Assembly: GCA_963682025.1 (NCBI GenBank)
Contig: OY821518.1
Location: 221,760,868-221,824,867 of the forward strand
Reading direction: 5' to 3'
Length of the DNA: 64,000 nt
Source of the DNA: Cordilura impudica
Lineage: Eukaryota > Arthropoda > Insecta > Diptera > Scathophagidae
The notes beneath the pieces are model-generated. The model was not told the DNA's origin. It saw nothing but the letters and a program-made list of their open reading frames with translations, and did not search any database. Position numbers and translations under genes: made by a program. Positions 22,915 to 35,299 of this stretch are shown piece after piece. Each line of letters opens with the position of its first letter. The stretch's first letter is position 1.

Positions 22915-25040
22915 ATAAACATTTGACATCGAAGTCGGAGTTGGAATCGGATTCAGAGTCGAACTTTAAAAATATCAGCTGTTGGAGTCGCAGCCGTAAC
23001 TTGAACTTTTTTAAGATGATTCCTAACCATTGCTATTGATGAAAATTTTTCAAAAAATTTACCATTTTTAATGAAGTCGGTATTTTCGGAAAAAAAAATA
23101 AATTTGCTGATAAATATAAATTTTTATTTTTGAAAGAAAATATCTTTTAAACTATAAGGGATGAAAACACAATAAAACAAGAGTTCTGTCAGACTTTTCA
23201 TGTCGATTGTAAAAATCTAAAAAAAATATATTATACCGTAAAATGGTACTTGAAAAAGCCATATCGAGCCGGAAAACTATGTGTTGTAAGTGAGCCAGAA
23301 TCGCAGAATTAGAGAGTTTTGTTAAAAATGATTTGATTGTACTTCTAGTTTGTTTGATATAGTGATTTCACGGAGTAGTGGAATAAAAAAATTTTGTGTT
23401 TTTATATATTTATATTTTGACTACCTTTTTTGAAGTATTGCTTATATTTATGTTACAAACTGAGGGACTTCACAAGTCTACTCAATAATCCAATTTTACT
23501 CTAAAATTAATCAATACGCTTTCATATATATTCTTTGTACTTGTTTAGAACACTGAAATTGAGCATGCAAATATAAAAAAATGATTTGCCTTTATTCTAT
23601 CAAAGTTACAACTATGCACAAAATATCCCATTGTAGAAGACATTTGAAACTCTTTGTTTTGTGCTTTTACCAAGGATCATATAATATGATGATGCGCAAA
23701 GTGAATTTTGCGCCACGTGGTAGTTTCTTCATAAGTCCATCAGTATATTCTCTTTGAAGACAATCTTTTTTGTATTTTTTTCGGAATAATTACGTTTTCC
23801 TCCAACTTAATGATTCAGATACACTATGTCTTATATATACATATATATTATGTTAGGTGCATGACAACGATGTAAATTTAAGATCTGCATACACTGCGTT
23901 ATTTCGCTTCGATATTTTTTTTAATTTTTAGATTATCTTTGGGTTGATCCGATGATGATTTTTGTTTATTTCAAGAGTTGGTCCATAAAGCTCTCTAAAT
24001 TTTTTGGTAAAATATTGCCATATTTGGAAAACATAGAGAATTATTTTTTTTACCTATTAAAAAGGTGTTTTCGCTATTAAATTTTGTGGTAACACAAAAT
24101 AAAACAATACAATACAAAATCTAACCCAGTGATATCAACTTTTGATTTTGAATAAAATCAAGTTTACAAAATATATTTTAATTTACATGACTCCAAATAC
24201 TATTGCCTGGGAATTATTATCGAACTTCAATTTTTGGGTTGCACTTTGCATACCTTGATGTCAAATTTTGAAGTCATCATGAACAATGGTTAAAATTAGG
24301 GATGCCAAACGCAAAAAACCAAATGTCCCAAAAATTTTAAATAAATAACTTATCTTTATTTTCTGAAAAACTTCAAACTCTCATCCAGAAAAATTGTGAA
24401 AAATAATATATAAATAACATTCTCATCAAATTGCGCTTTATATATGTAACAATTTTTATGTTCGCAATTCTTAAATATCATTTCAGGTTTTCTAAACTTC
24501 ATTGAATTTAAATTAATGTTTTCTTACCCTGAAAAGCTATTAATGTCTCCTGAAGCACAATATTTTTTTAAATTTTATTAATTTTTTAAATATAAACATA
24601 TTTGATTTTTTTGAACTTCAATTTGTGTTTAAATAATAAATTTATATTTTAAAAATTCAATTGATGTCTTCTAAATTTCAAGTTATTATTTCCGACACTT
24701 TAATATGATTTTCTAAAATTCAATTGATATTTTCTAATTTATAATTTTAAATCTGAATTCCAATTTTTAGAATTGATATTTTCTTAAATTCGAATGGAAA
24801 ATTTAAAAGGTGTAATCTTGCATTTATGTCAATAGTAATGCTTTAATAATTATAAAAAAATTTTAGAAATTATTTTTAATCGCTCTCAGATATTTGGTAG
24901 GTAAAGCAGAATAATAATTTTATATAACTATGTAGAACTCTTTTGAAAGCAAAAGAAACTCATTGATGAACTCGGTAACTCTATTTTGTAAACACAACAA
25001 AAAGTTAATATGCCAAACTTATGGTCATATTTCTAAAAGA
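22805..25040. other. AT-rich DNA, nothing identified apart from (TA)n
   Basis: (TA)n at 22880-22912, and AGTCGGAGTTGGAATCGGAT style imperfect simple sequence at 22930-22970. I saw no gene, element end or RNA. Confidence 0.5.
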
Positions 25041-25851
25041 ACAAGTAAGAAAATTATAGTCGGTGAAGACCGACTATACGATACCCTATACCATGCGTTT
25101 ATAGACCCTATCTCTCAGGCCCAACTAACAGGATATAGAAAATAAGCATAAACCAAATTTGAGTGGGATTTTTATTAATATTTTTCGGCTGCAAATATGA
25201 AAAAGTTCATATCGGATGCTATATCTATATGGGGACTAGGCCCAAAAATGGACCGCTCCTGACCATATTTGGTAAAGTCTCTTGCATTTTGCAAGAATAT
25301 ATACAAACAAAATTTGAGAAGAACCAGTGCAATATTTTTCTTTTTTGATAGATTTAAGTGAAGATCGGGAAGCAGCTCTATATGGGGCCTATGACTAAGA
25401 GTTGTCCAATAGGGATCGTTTTTGGACTACTGATTAATGGATGTAATATATAAATACAAACCAAATTTGACTAAGATTTGTATGATAATTTGGATCTTAT
25501 GGCAATATATGTTGATTTCATAGGGGTCTTTTGTATGGGGGCTAGGTCTGAACATGGACAGATTCTCACCAGTTTCAACAGCATTCATCCCACAGCCGAT
25601 AGAAGATCAAATACCAAATTTCATCAAAATTTATTCATATTCGCGACCTGCAGTTTGATTACAAGCTTTACATGGACACACAGACGGACGGACGGACGGA
25701 CGGATGGACGGACATCGTTAAATCGAATCAGATAGTGATTCTGATTCGATCGGTATAATTAAAGATGGGTGTAGGTCAAATATTTTTGGTTGTTACAAAC
25801 AGCAGCACAAAGTCATTATACCCAAACCACATAGTGGTATAGGGTATAAAA
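25041..25851 (-). mobile_element. DINE-1/mini-me-like element, full length, altered palindrome centre
   Basis: The palindrome reads AGTCGGTGAAGACCGACT, so the central TCTAGA has become TGAAGA. It has (GACG)n at 25683-25712 and ends GGTATAGGGTATAAAA. It shares an insertion-like variant (GGCCTATGACTAAGAGTTGT) with the host copy at 59640, so these two are a subfamily. Confidence 0.88.
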
Positions 25852-25938
25852 AACGTATGAAATAAAAGACCGGCTCTGTGTATACTCTTAACATTGTTGT
25901 ATTTGATATCTAATTGAAGATGTTGACATTCACGTTAA

Positions 25939-26485
25939 AGGCCTGTACGCAGCTTGCTAAGGAATCAAAAACTTCATAAAAAAACGCTTCAGAAATGCTT
26001 AAGAAATTTTTCTGTCAAATAATTTCTGTTGATAGTCCGCAGCTTTTTAAAAAAGTAGTATTGTTTTTACTACTTTTTTTTGACGTAAATGAAGTTAGGC
26101 AACCCAGGTTTTGAGCAGGAATATCAAATTTTTCGTTCTTTCTGAAAGGAATTTTGACAGGAGAGGTAAGCATAAACAAAATGTAATATGCTAAAAAAAA
26201 TAAAAGTTATTTTTCAGTTGCAAACCTGGGAAAAAACGAACAAAATTCGGCAAAAAAAAAACATGAAACGGATGGGTAATTTTGATACTGAGCTTAAAAA
26301 GCATTTAGCAGGCCAAATAAAGCAGAACCGAAGAATTGGTTTGTTTTCAATTTCACAATTCTTAATAATTGACAGAAAACTGCTGATTTCTAGCGTTGCA
26401 CTGAAAGGTACTTTTGTGCTTTTTTTTCTTTAAGAAATATATGAAAATTTTCTGTTAAGATTCCTTAACAAGCTGCGTACAGCTC
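25939..26485. mobile_element. MITE-like element, CTGTACGCAGCTTG ends, flanked by TTAA
   Basis: Inverted ends share CTGTACGCAGCTTG(C/T)TAAGG, then AATC. TTAA lies on each side (25935-25938 and 26486-26489), fitting a piggyBac-type MITE or, if only TTA counts, PIF/Harbinger. An 81-codon lysine-rich open stretch at 26188-26433 inside it is not recognised. Confidence 0.7.
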
Positions 26486-26722
26486 TTAAAATAGAAATTA
26501 CTATTGCAAAGCTAATTAGAACAAAAATTGTTGCGCCATCTACTGTGGCATAGCAACGCTGAGCAAAATGAAGTGACTGTTTGTTAATACAAAAGAAATG
26601 TATTTTCCCTAAAACAAAATACATATTGGAGAATTTTATATAAATAAAATAATATACCAATTTATTTCTAACATGCGGTTATTATGAATATACATAACTA
26701 TAAAGAATAGGTATATGTATAT

Positions 26723-27523
26723 AATTATACCCTATACCACTATGTGGTTTGTGTATAATGACTTTGTGCTGCTGTTTGTAACAACCAAAAATATTTGATA
26801 TAGACCCATCTTTAATTATACCGATCGAATCAGAATCACTTTCTGAGTTGATTTAACAATGTCCGTCCGTCCGTCCGTCCGTCCGTCCGTCCGTCCGTCT
26901 GTGTGTCCATGTAAACTTTGTAATCAAACTGCAGGTCGCAAATATGAATATATTTTGATGAAATTTGGTATATAAGCTTCTATGGGCCATGGGATGAACG
27001 CTATTGAAATTGGTGGGAATCGGTCCATGTTCAGACCTAGACCCAAAAAAAATTACCCCTATGAAATCGACATAAATTGTCATAAGATCCAAAATGTCAT
27101 ATAGATCTTACTCAAATTCGGTTTATATGCGTTCATTACATCCATTAATGAGTAGTCCAAAAATGATCCCTTTGGCCCCATATAGAGCTGCTTTCCGATT
27201 TTCACTTAATTCTATTAAAAAACAAAAATATTGCACTGATTCTTCTCAAATTTTGTTTGTATATATTTTTGCAAAATACAAGAGACTTTACCAAACATAA
27301 TCAGGATCGGTACATTTTTGGACCTAGTCCCCATATAGATATAGCATCCGATATGAACTTTTTCATATCTGCAGCCAAAAAAATTAATAAAAATTCCACT
27401 CAAATTTGGTTTTTGCTTATTTTCTATGTCCAGTTAGTTGGGCCTAAGAGATAGGGTTTCTAAAAGCATGGTATAGGGTATCGTATAGTCGGTCTAGACC
27501 GACTATAATTTTCTTACTTGTTT
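26723..27523 (+). mobile_element. DINE-1/mini-me-like element, full length
   Basis: Starts TTATACCCTATACCACTATG. Its (GTCC)n at 26861-26899 is the longest such tract in the window. Ends with the palindrome and CTTACTTGTT. Opposite in orientation to 25041-25851. Confidence 0.88.
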
Positions 27524-28036
27524 TATTATTTAATATATACGTGTATGTATATGTAAGTATTAAACACAAAAAATACAACATCAAAAGTTGTTGTTATGTT
27601 TCTCTTTAAATAAATAATGTAAACTTTAAAATTTTTCTACCGGAGTTGATAAAAAAAATGTACAAAGTGTTAGTTTTTATTATAATATTACCACAACGAC
27701 CACAAAAACAAAAAGTCCAGTTATGACAACAATACAACATGTAGAATAACAACAAGAACAATACAAAAACATATATTTTTTATTTTTTTTTACTTCTTCA
27801 GTGATTTCTCGGAACCTATTAAACCGATTTTCAGTTGTATTATTGAGGGCGTGATCATGACAAGAACCACATAGACATATCATATTTTTTCACGACATTT
27901 TCTATTTCTTCATTCAATTCTTGGGACCTAATTTCAACCGATTTGGACAGTTCTAACAGCAAACTTCTCAGGATATTAGTGAATTACTTTTTATGCCAAC
28001 GAGAACCCTAGCTGCCCGATTGAAGCCGTCATCGTG
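27524..28036. other. Unassigned DNA
   Basis: No gene. The part from about 27790 may belong to the DINE-like fragment that follows, because the same CC-GATTT style text precedes the microsatellite. Confidence 0.4.
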
Positions 28037-28130
28037 ATTTCCACAGACGGATAGACGGACAGGCGGGCATCGATATATCAACTCCGCTTGTTATGAGCAT
28101 CACAAATATGTATATTTTATGGGGTCCAAC
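28037..28130 (-). repeat. Fragment of a second DINE-1/mini-me subfamily
   Basis: CAGACGGATAGACGGACAGG, then an ATCGATATATCAACTC block, ending TTTTATGGGGTCCAAC. From memory this is closer to the Drosophila INE-1 core (GTCY tract followed by ...TTTATGGGGTC) than the 0.8-kb family here. Confidence 0.6.
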
Positions 28131-29023
28131 TTTTTTTTTCTAATTATTACACACTGCGATGGAAGGTATAACAATTTTAACGAATATAATGTCTGTAAAA
28201 TTTTATAAGTTATTGGTAATTTTCCGAGAATTATCGCAGAATTAACCTTTCAAACGAAATAGCAATAAATATTAACGCACCTCATCCATTTTTTCAATTT
28301 TCATCCAACGATAATAAACAACTTTTTGAATAAAATTAGTCTACATCTTCCTGTCATCATCGTACAACAACAAAAGATAAAAAGTTTTACCAACTTTGTT
28401 ATCATTCGTTTATAAAGCTTTTTTTGCTAAGTAGTTTATATATCTATAAAGAATGTTTAGAGAGAGACATGTATCTTAACTTGGTATTTAACTTAAATAG
28501 AAAAAAAAAAGAAAGAAGCAAGAGTAAAACTTCGCGTGTGCTGAATCTTTGATATACTCCAAGGTTATCAACACGAAGAGACAAAAAAGGATAGACTTCA
28601 TATTACAGTGCCTAGATTTTGTACAATGATGTTTAAAATTAATAAGATACTTAACAAAAATGTCAGGTATTTTGGTGTTTTTTTATTGAAAGCGATTTTT
28701 AAATGTAAATACATGCTATTACCTTTTTGTCTGTTTATTTATTAGCGATGCATATACATTTTTTTCTTGTTGTTGTTTTTTCCACATGCAAAACAAACAA
28801 GCAAAAATGTGTATGCATCGCTTATACAAACATGTCTACATATATGCACAAGTTTTTTATGTATAAAAATTTTTCACTATTTTTAGTTATTTATATGAAA
28901 TTTTATCGGAGCATCTTTACATTTTACTACTTTTTTCCTCATCTTTTTGGTCTGGAGGCTCCAAATTCAATACCGAATAGCAGTACATTATGGCGACCCA
29001 ATCGAACTATTGCAGAAAGGAGA
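28131..29023. other. Unassigned AT-rich DNA
   Basis: No features supported. A 105-codon open stretch at 28727-29044 is low-complexity and runs into the next repeat fragment, so I do not call it a gene. Confidence 0.5.
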
Positions 29024-29140
29024 ATGTTTTCAACAGACAGATAGACAGACGGACGGAGACTACCAGATCGACCTCTCCTTTTATAAGAATCAAGAAGATA
29101 TATAGTCTATGATATATACCATATGTACAGTGGCGTCTAT
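29024..29140 (-). repeat. DINE/mini-me-like fragment
   Basis: CAGACAGATAGACAGACGGA followed by an AGATCGACCTCTCC...AAGATATATAG block resembling the core next to (GTCY)n tracts. Confidence 0.55.
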
Positions 29141-29340
29141 AGAGAGACATGTGGGTATAAAAGTTCGTTGAAGAAGTCCGCCATGGCCAGTATATAAAAC
29201 TTGCAAATAAAGAAATGAAACAAAAAACCAAATACATTTCAAAATTAAGTTGTATTGTGACTGGCAAATACATAATTATTATAATAATAATTTAAATAAA
29301 ATCCTTAAGTTTTTGGGAATAACAGGTATAAAAAAATTTA

Positions 29341-29943
29341 TGATCTAGACCGACTATACGATACCCTATAATATGCGTTTTGAGACCCTATCTCTTGGGT
29401 ACAACTAATTGGTTATTGAAAATAAGCATAAAACAAATATAATTGGCATTGTTATTAATTTCTTTTGCCTTCGGATACGAAAGCGTTCATATAGGAGCCT
29501 ATCTCTGTATGTGGACTGAGTATGTCGAAAAAGACCGATCCTGAGGAAAATCTGTGCAATATATAGATTTAAGATCGGGAATGAGCTTCATATGCTGGCT
29601 ATGTGCCATAGACTTTATTTTTGGATGTAAAAAACATACACAAACCCAATTTGACCGAGATCTATATAAAAATGTGGATATTATGGCATTTTAAATCCAT
29701 CTCATAAGCTAATGTACAAAATTTCCTCAAGATATACATATTCATATTTGCGACCTGTACTTTGATTACAAGGTGTTTATGGACTCACATACAGACGGGC
29801 AGACGGACGGACATAGCTAAATCGACTCGGAAAGTGATTCTGAGCCGATGGGTATAATAAAATATGGTTCTAGGTCAAATTTTTTTGTTAGTTACAAATA
29901 TCAGCACATAGTAATTATACCCTGAACACATAGTGGTCAAATA
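29341..29943 (-). mobile_element. DINE-like element, diverged and internally deleted
   Basis: Starts inside the palindrome (TCTAGACCGACTATACGATA), has a short GACGGACGGAC tract at 29806, and ends AACACATAGTGG. About 200 bp shorter than the full-length copies. Confidence 0.75.
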
Positions 29944-30219
29944 TTGATAAAAGAAACAAATTTCAATACAGGTTACGTATGATTAACTTAAATAATATAT
30001 TAATATATCCCGCATACGGCGCAAAATAAATTTATTTAATACCTGGAGCTAATAACACTGTGGGACTTTTTCGGGCTCATTATCTGGGGAAGAAACATTT
30101 CACGTCAGGGTAAAAGTTTAGGCGAGTATAGTAAAACCTTCAAAAAGTTTGGCGATCTCCGGCCAAACCTATATTATGTTGATGTTTGTGTGTTTAGCTT
30201 TTCAGCTATAACTCAAGAA

Positions 30220-30641
30220 CAAGGTTCAGAAAATACACACATGAAACACACAATGTTCTGTTCAAAAGCAGCCAACACATATCTTTATTTTCATATCAAT
30301 TATGTGCGTTTCTAAATTTTCTACGGTGCCCAACTCAACCATGACTGTGTTCGTTTTAATATTTCGTTATTTACACGAACATTTTTGTATCACATACTTT
30401 TTGTTTCAATCACACATAAAGCACACATTTTTGAGTGTTGCTTTATTTGAAGTTCATGTTCTGGTACGTGTAGTGAAAAAAACACAGAACATGTACAATA
30501 AACAGGTTCGAGTTCAGTTATATTTTAAACACGACTTAAAATATAACTGAAAATAAAAATATGTGTGTGTTGGTCTAAGTTATGTTTGTTTACATATATG
30601 TACGAGTTTTTTATTCAGTGTGTGTTTTTTTCTGAACTCTG
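30220..30641. mobile_element. Short hAT-like MITE with perfect 8-bp target duplication
   Basis: Same family as 9016-10875: left end CAAGGTTCAGAAAATACACA, right end (reverse complement) CAGAGTTCAGAAAAAAACAC. CTCAAGAA is repeated exactly at 30212-30219 and 30642-30649. Only the outer parts of the arms remain; the internal ~1.4 kb of the long version is missing. It is a fold-back, with ATATTTTAA and ACTTAAAATAT meeting near the centre (30520-30545). Confidence 0.92.
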
Positions 30642-30649
30642 CTCAAGAA

Positions 30650-31261
30650 CCATTGATGAGATCTCACTTCATTCTGTCGTGGTCTATCGAAATTCAAAAA
30701 AGTATTTAAAGCAGATACGCATCGTACCATGTTGTTGGACCAACGAAATCAATTGATAAGTAATTGTACTACCGGAATTGAAAATTATGTATGGAACTCG
30801 AAAAGATTGTGTTGTATAGTGGTTATTAAAGCAAGGGATTGTTTATCCCTTTACGACATGAATTTTTCCTGGTGGAATTAATATGGGTTTTTATCACTTA
30901 TGACAAGTTTTTGGAATAAAGTTAGAAAATAGTTTGTTTAAAAAACTGAGAACAGTATAAACCATCTGAAAGTAAAGTAGTTAAAGATATTTGCTTGAAA
31001 TAACTTAAGAACACATCCCCACTTTTGGAAAAAAACATGAGAAAATTCTATTATATTTTAAATTCATATTTTGCTTTAAAACTTGAAAAAGCGATTGTAT
31101 TTTTAGAAAGTTCAATTTATTTTTAAAATTATAAACAAAGGAGACTACAATGTAATTAAACAAAAAAATATATTGAAAGATATTATCAAAATTAAAAGAA
31201 AAACAAAAAACAAATTTATAAAAGCAGATAAAGAGTTAATAAATAATCTAACCCATAAAAA
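30650..31261. other. AT-rich DNA, nothing identified
   Basis: No gene or repeat recognised. Confidence 0.5.
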
Positions 31262-31855
31262 CAAAGTTTTTATTAAAACTCTTTCTTAACTTATACATAT
31301 AAGTTTTGAATCTTTCCGTGACTGTGCGTGACTTTGCATGACTATTTTAAAATTAATCGTTGGCCACAGCAAGTCTATGGACAAAGTTTCAGATCGATCG
31401 GGTGAGGGGAAATGGGGTTTAAATCACACCGGGACTGTGCGTGACTGTGCGTGACTGTGTCTGACTATCTTAAAATTAACCGTTGGCCACAACCAGTCTA
31501 TGGACAAAGTTTCAGATATATTGGATGAGGACAAGTGAGGTTTTAATCTCTCCGTGACTGTGCGTGACTATGCGTGACCGTGCGTGACAATGACAAAGTT
31601 AATCTTTTTTTACAGCAAGTCTATCGACCAAGTTTCAGTTTCATCGTATAAGTGGAAATGGGTTTCAAATCACTCCGTGACGGTGAGTGACTATGATTGA
31701 CTATAAAATTAATCTATAGTCATAACAAGACTGTGGGCCAAGTTTCAGATCAATTGGATGAGGGGAATGGGGTTGCCCCTTTGCAGAAAGACAGGCAGAC
31801 AGGCGGCCAGGCAGACAGACAGAGAGTATGAGTTAAACGAAAGATTTCAAAAATA
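31262..31855 (+). repeat. Solitary arm of the foldback-like element, about four ~115-bp units
   Basis: Starts with the same leader as 19962 (AAGTTTTTATTAAAAC, then ATAAGTTTTGAATC). It has the CCGTGACTGTGCGTGAC units at about 31316, 31429, 31552 and 31675, and ends AGACAGAGAGTATGAGTTAA. Confidence 0.85.
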
Positions 31856-32306
31856 ATTAAGGAAACTTTTTTGAGAAGATTTGATTTCAAATTACAAATT
31901 TTACACAAATAAAAGCTGTACATTTTATTTTAGTCTTTACGGCAGTTTATTTTCTTTGTATTTAAAATAAATTATTAATAACATCTTAAATTTCCATAAG
32001 AATCTGCAAACTAGTTCATTTTAACACGCCAAGGCGGCCGCTGCAAAGTAAAAAACACTTTAATTTAATATGGATGAAATACTAATTAAAAATTAATAAA
32101 ATCTTTTGCATTTCGATCAGGCAACCTTAGAAATATTTAGTTAAGAGGGGGTAAAATTTTAATAATTTTATTTGCTATATGACGCTTATTCAAGTGACTT
32201 TCTGATTATTTAGTTTTCTGTTAAGAAATATGTATCTGTTCTAGTGATGTTTTAAAATTATAAACTGTATGTACAAATTATTTTTTAAAGTTTTCAATTT
32301 CTTAGT
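31856..32306. other. AT-rich DNA, nothing identified
   Basis: A NotI-like GCGGCCGC occurs at 32035 in otherwise AT-rich sequence. Nothing else. Confidence 0.4.
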
Positions 32307-33028
32307 TACAACATATACCACTATGTGGTTTGAGTATAATGACTTTGTGCTGCTGTTTGTAACTGCCAAAAATATTTGACCTAGACCCATCTTTTTTATG
32401 GCGATTGACTCAAAATCACTTTCTGAGTCGACTTAGCGATGACCGTCCGTCCGTCTGTCCGTCTGTCCGTCTGTGTGTCCATGTAAACTTTCTAATCAAA
32501 CTACAGGTCGCAAATATGAATATGTTTTAATAAAATTCGATATATAAGCTTCGATCGGCGATAGGATGAACGCTATTGAAATTGGTGAAATTCGGTCAAT
32601 GTTCAGACCTAGTCCCCATACAAATGATTCGTATGAAATTGACTTAAACTGCTCAAAAATAAACTCCATATTCTTTGTCGTAGCCCCCATATAAAGCTGC
32701 TTCCCGATTTTTGCTTAAATCTATCAAAAAGCAAAAATATTGCATAGCTTTTTCTCAAATTTGGTTTGCATATATTTTTTCAAAATATAAGTGACTTTAC
32801 CAAATATGGTCAGGATCGCTCCATATTTCGACCTAGTCCCCATATAAATATAGATTCCGATATAAACTTTTTCATGTCTGCAGCCAAAAAATTAATAACA
32901 TGCCACTCAAATTTGTTTTATGCTTATTTTCTATATCCACTTAGTTAGACCGAAGAGATAGGGTCTATAAGCCATGGTGTATGGTATTGTATAGTCGGTC
33001 TAGACCACCTATAATTTCTTACTTGTTT
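32307..33028 (+). mobile_element. DINE-1/mini-me-like element, diverged
   Basis: Starts ATATACCACTATGTGGTTTG, has (GTCCGTCTGTCC)n near 32440-32480, and ends with a mutated palindrome (AGTCGGTCTAGACCACCT) and CTTACTTGTT. About 70 bp shorter than the consensus, with a deletion in the centre. Confidence 0.82.
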
Positions 33029-33119
33029 TCTATTAAAAGAATATCTATTTTTTTGATTGATTTATAACAAAATTTAATTATTAGCTAATGTGATTCTGTG
33101 TTCCTAAAATTAAGTGAAT

Positions 33120-33315
33120 CCGTATTTGAGCGTCTTTGCGATGTTGCTTTTTTCCGATTTCGCATTTTTGCATTTATTGTTTGTTAACTTGTTTTTTTTT
33201 GCAATTTATTGTTTGTGACATTTTAGAATTTGTTATCTTGTAATTTTGCGATAATTCTTTTTTGCGATTTTACATCTCCTAATTTTGCCATTTTAAAATT
33301 TAACCGTTTTGAGGT
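33120..33315. repeat. Cryptic simple sequence, TTTTGCGATTTT-type
   Basis: Irregular recurrences of TTTTGCGAT, TTTTGCA, TTTTGCC. The same kind of sequence forms a longer block at 44420-45340. Confidence 0.5.
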
Positions 33316-33469
33316 TTTGCACAAAACTGAAATCCTTCTTAGACCAATAGTATCATCAGTGCAGGTCCCGTGCTCTCAATTATTTAAGTTTATTGATTCT
33401 ATTTTCAAATATATAATTTGTAAAACTTACAATGTAAAAAACTCTTTAGAAGTAAAACAATATTAGTAT

Positions 33470-34360
33470 CCTTTGACGTAATGTCATTGTTGACAAATAT
33501 TCTACTTCATATGGCCATCAAAAATATTATGAACATATGGAACAACATACTAAACTTCACCCAATTTTCTAGGTCAAAATTTCTACATTCATTAAAATTC
33601 TGCCTCAATGAAAACAATTATTTTAAATATGAGGATAAGTTTACTTGGCAATGCAATCAATGACTTAAAAAATATAAACATTTGTATAAAATACATAATT
33701 AAGTATGTAGATGACATATCAGCGATCATCAACTTAAACGACATATATAAAATCTTATCAACTCTCAGTAATTATCACCCCAATATTCAATCTCCATCAA
33801 TGGAGTTAGAGTGTAACAGAGAAATTCCATACCTAGATATAAAACTCAACCGCATGCAAAATAAAATTTGTTTTGATTGGTGTGCAAAGGACAATGAATG
33901 AATTTCCATTCGACGTAACAAAAAATTCAGATAATAAACACAAGTGAAGAATTTATAACAAGAGTTTTCAATACACGTGGCGAACAATATTACACCAAAA
34001 ACAGACAAAAAATAATTAAATACTAAAATCAACAGTTTTCTATTAAAACCCATTATATATACATATTAATACGTAAAGGAAAATTATTAGTTCCCTTTTT
34101 AAGCAATATGTGGGCACGGAGGAATGTGAAAATTGGCACAGTTATAGTTTTCATGGAGGAGAAGTTGAAATTGATAAAATTTATTGTAAATCTGTCTTAA
34201 AAATATATTAAATTAAATGAAACAAAATACTTATAATTATTCGTTACACCCTGTTAATGCGAATGATTTAAATTATATATCAGACCTCTGTGTTGAACTA
34301 TGAATTGCTAAAATTGATTAACATACCTTTAGGCTAATTCAATTATTCACAAATTTTATA

Positions 34361-34400
<40 letters not shown>

Positions 34401-35018
34401 ATTAAAAGATATTGGAAGACAAAAATTTAATGAAAAAATACATTTCCTAGAATTTGCACTCGAATTTCGAGTGTTGGGCTATACTTGTATAAATTGATAG
34501 AAACCGGAACAATAAAAATTAAACATAAAAATACTAACCACAACAAAACCCACAATTCGAATGAAAACGAAACAGTTTTGCTGAGTAAAATATATTCCTG
34601 GATTCACAGACAACAACAATTAGGACAGACAACAATAGAAACAGAGAACATAAGCCTTGCTTACAAACCAAATAAAACATTGAGTACAATTTTTTGTAAT
34701 ACAAAGGCGCCAATTGAAAAAGGACAACAAAGCAATATTGTTTACGAAATTCAATGCAATGAAAGCTGTGAACTAATATCCACAGTCACGAAGAAGGGAG
34801 CTTTTGGAACCAGAATGGGAGAACATAAAATGGACATTACAAAAAAGAAATAAGAGTCAGAATATTAGATAAGGAAAATATGGAAAGAAAGAGATACGCT
34901 ATTGAAAGCCTAAGAATACAACAAAAGATAAACAAAATAATAAACTTAAAAGAAGACATTAATAACATTAGCTCAAGCTATAGCTTGCGATTAAATAAAA
35001 CCGTGATATTTAGATAAG
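33470..35018 (+). pseudogene. Penelope-like retroelement, RT and GIY-YIG-type tail, decayed
   Basis: Plus-strand fragments in several frames. The RT includes VSLLTNILLHMAIKNIMNIW near 33480, SRSKFLHSLKFCLNENNYFK (33571-33630), IKYIIKYVDDISAIINLND near 33690-33745 (YVDD is the RT active-site box of this class), then YHPNIQSPSMELECNREIPY (33774-33833), with LDIKLNRMQNKICFDW after it. The stretch from 34485 holds the C-terminal endonuclease region, with NIVYEIQCNES and RMGEHKMDI. The tail in another frame (34858-35016) reads RKRYAIESLRIQQKINKIIN and ends before the stop at NKTVIFR. This order and wording fit Penelope-like elements from flies. The catalytic GIY/YIG-like residues are not recognisable (LISTV where a Y-IG motif is expected). 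Multiple frameshifts and internal deletions, so it is inactive. Confidence 0.85.
34346..34398. repeat. (TA)n microsatellite
   Basis: Nearly pure TATATA tract inside the Penelope-like pseudogene. Confidence 0.9.
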
Positions 35019-35205
35019 TTGTGTTTAAATGTCAATTTGTGTTTTTATACGGGTATGTCTTAAACTTTTTCTGTGATTCAATTTTAACATCAAATGGAAA
35101 AAATTCTTATTTTATTTTAAATATTATATTTTGATTTGAAATGTATTAATTTTAATGTAAATAATTTGACAGCTGATAATTTTTGATTTAATTGAATTTA
35201 CAATT

Positions 35206-35240
35206 CCTTGAAAAAGTGGACAAAAAATCTACGAAACGTT
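35206..35240 (+). ncRNA. Possible decayed hammerhead-type ribozyme motif in Penelope-like 3' region
   Basis: CCTTGAAAAAGTGGA, loop CAAAAAA, TCTACGAAACGTT: a short stem (GTGGA with TCTAC) followed by CGAAAC matches the helix II-GAAAC part of a hammerhead. The expected CTGANGA box is present only as a degenerate CTTGAAAA. Penelope-like elements are known to carry hammerheads near their ends, so the position fits, but this copy would be inactive. By-eye call only. Confidence 0.35.
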
Positions 35241-35299
35241 GTGAAAAATTATATTAAAATGCATTTCTAATTACAAAAATATAACAAAGAAAGAAATCT

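Noticed and set aside
23850..23880. Promoter-like TATATATA stretches
   Set aside because: Such strings are everywhere in this AT-rich DNA and none sits suitably in front of a credible host gene.
28727..29044. 105-residue membrane-like protein
   Set aside because: Composition is that of translated AT-rich DNA (F/Y/L-rich), and the frame runs into a (GACG)-type repeat fragment.
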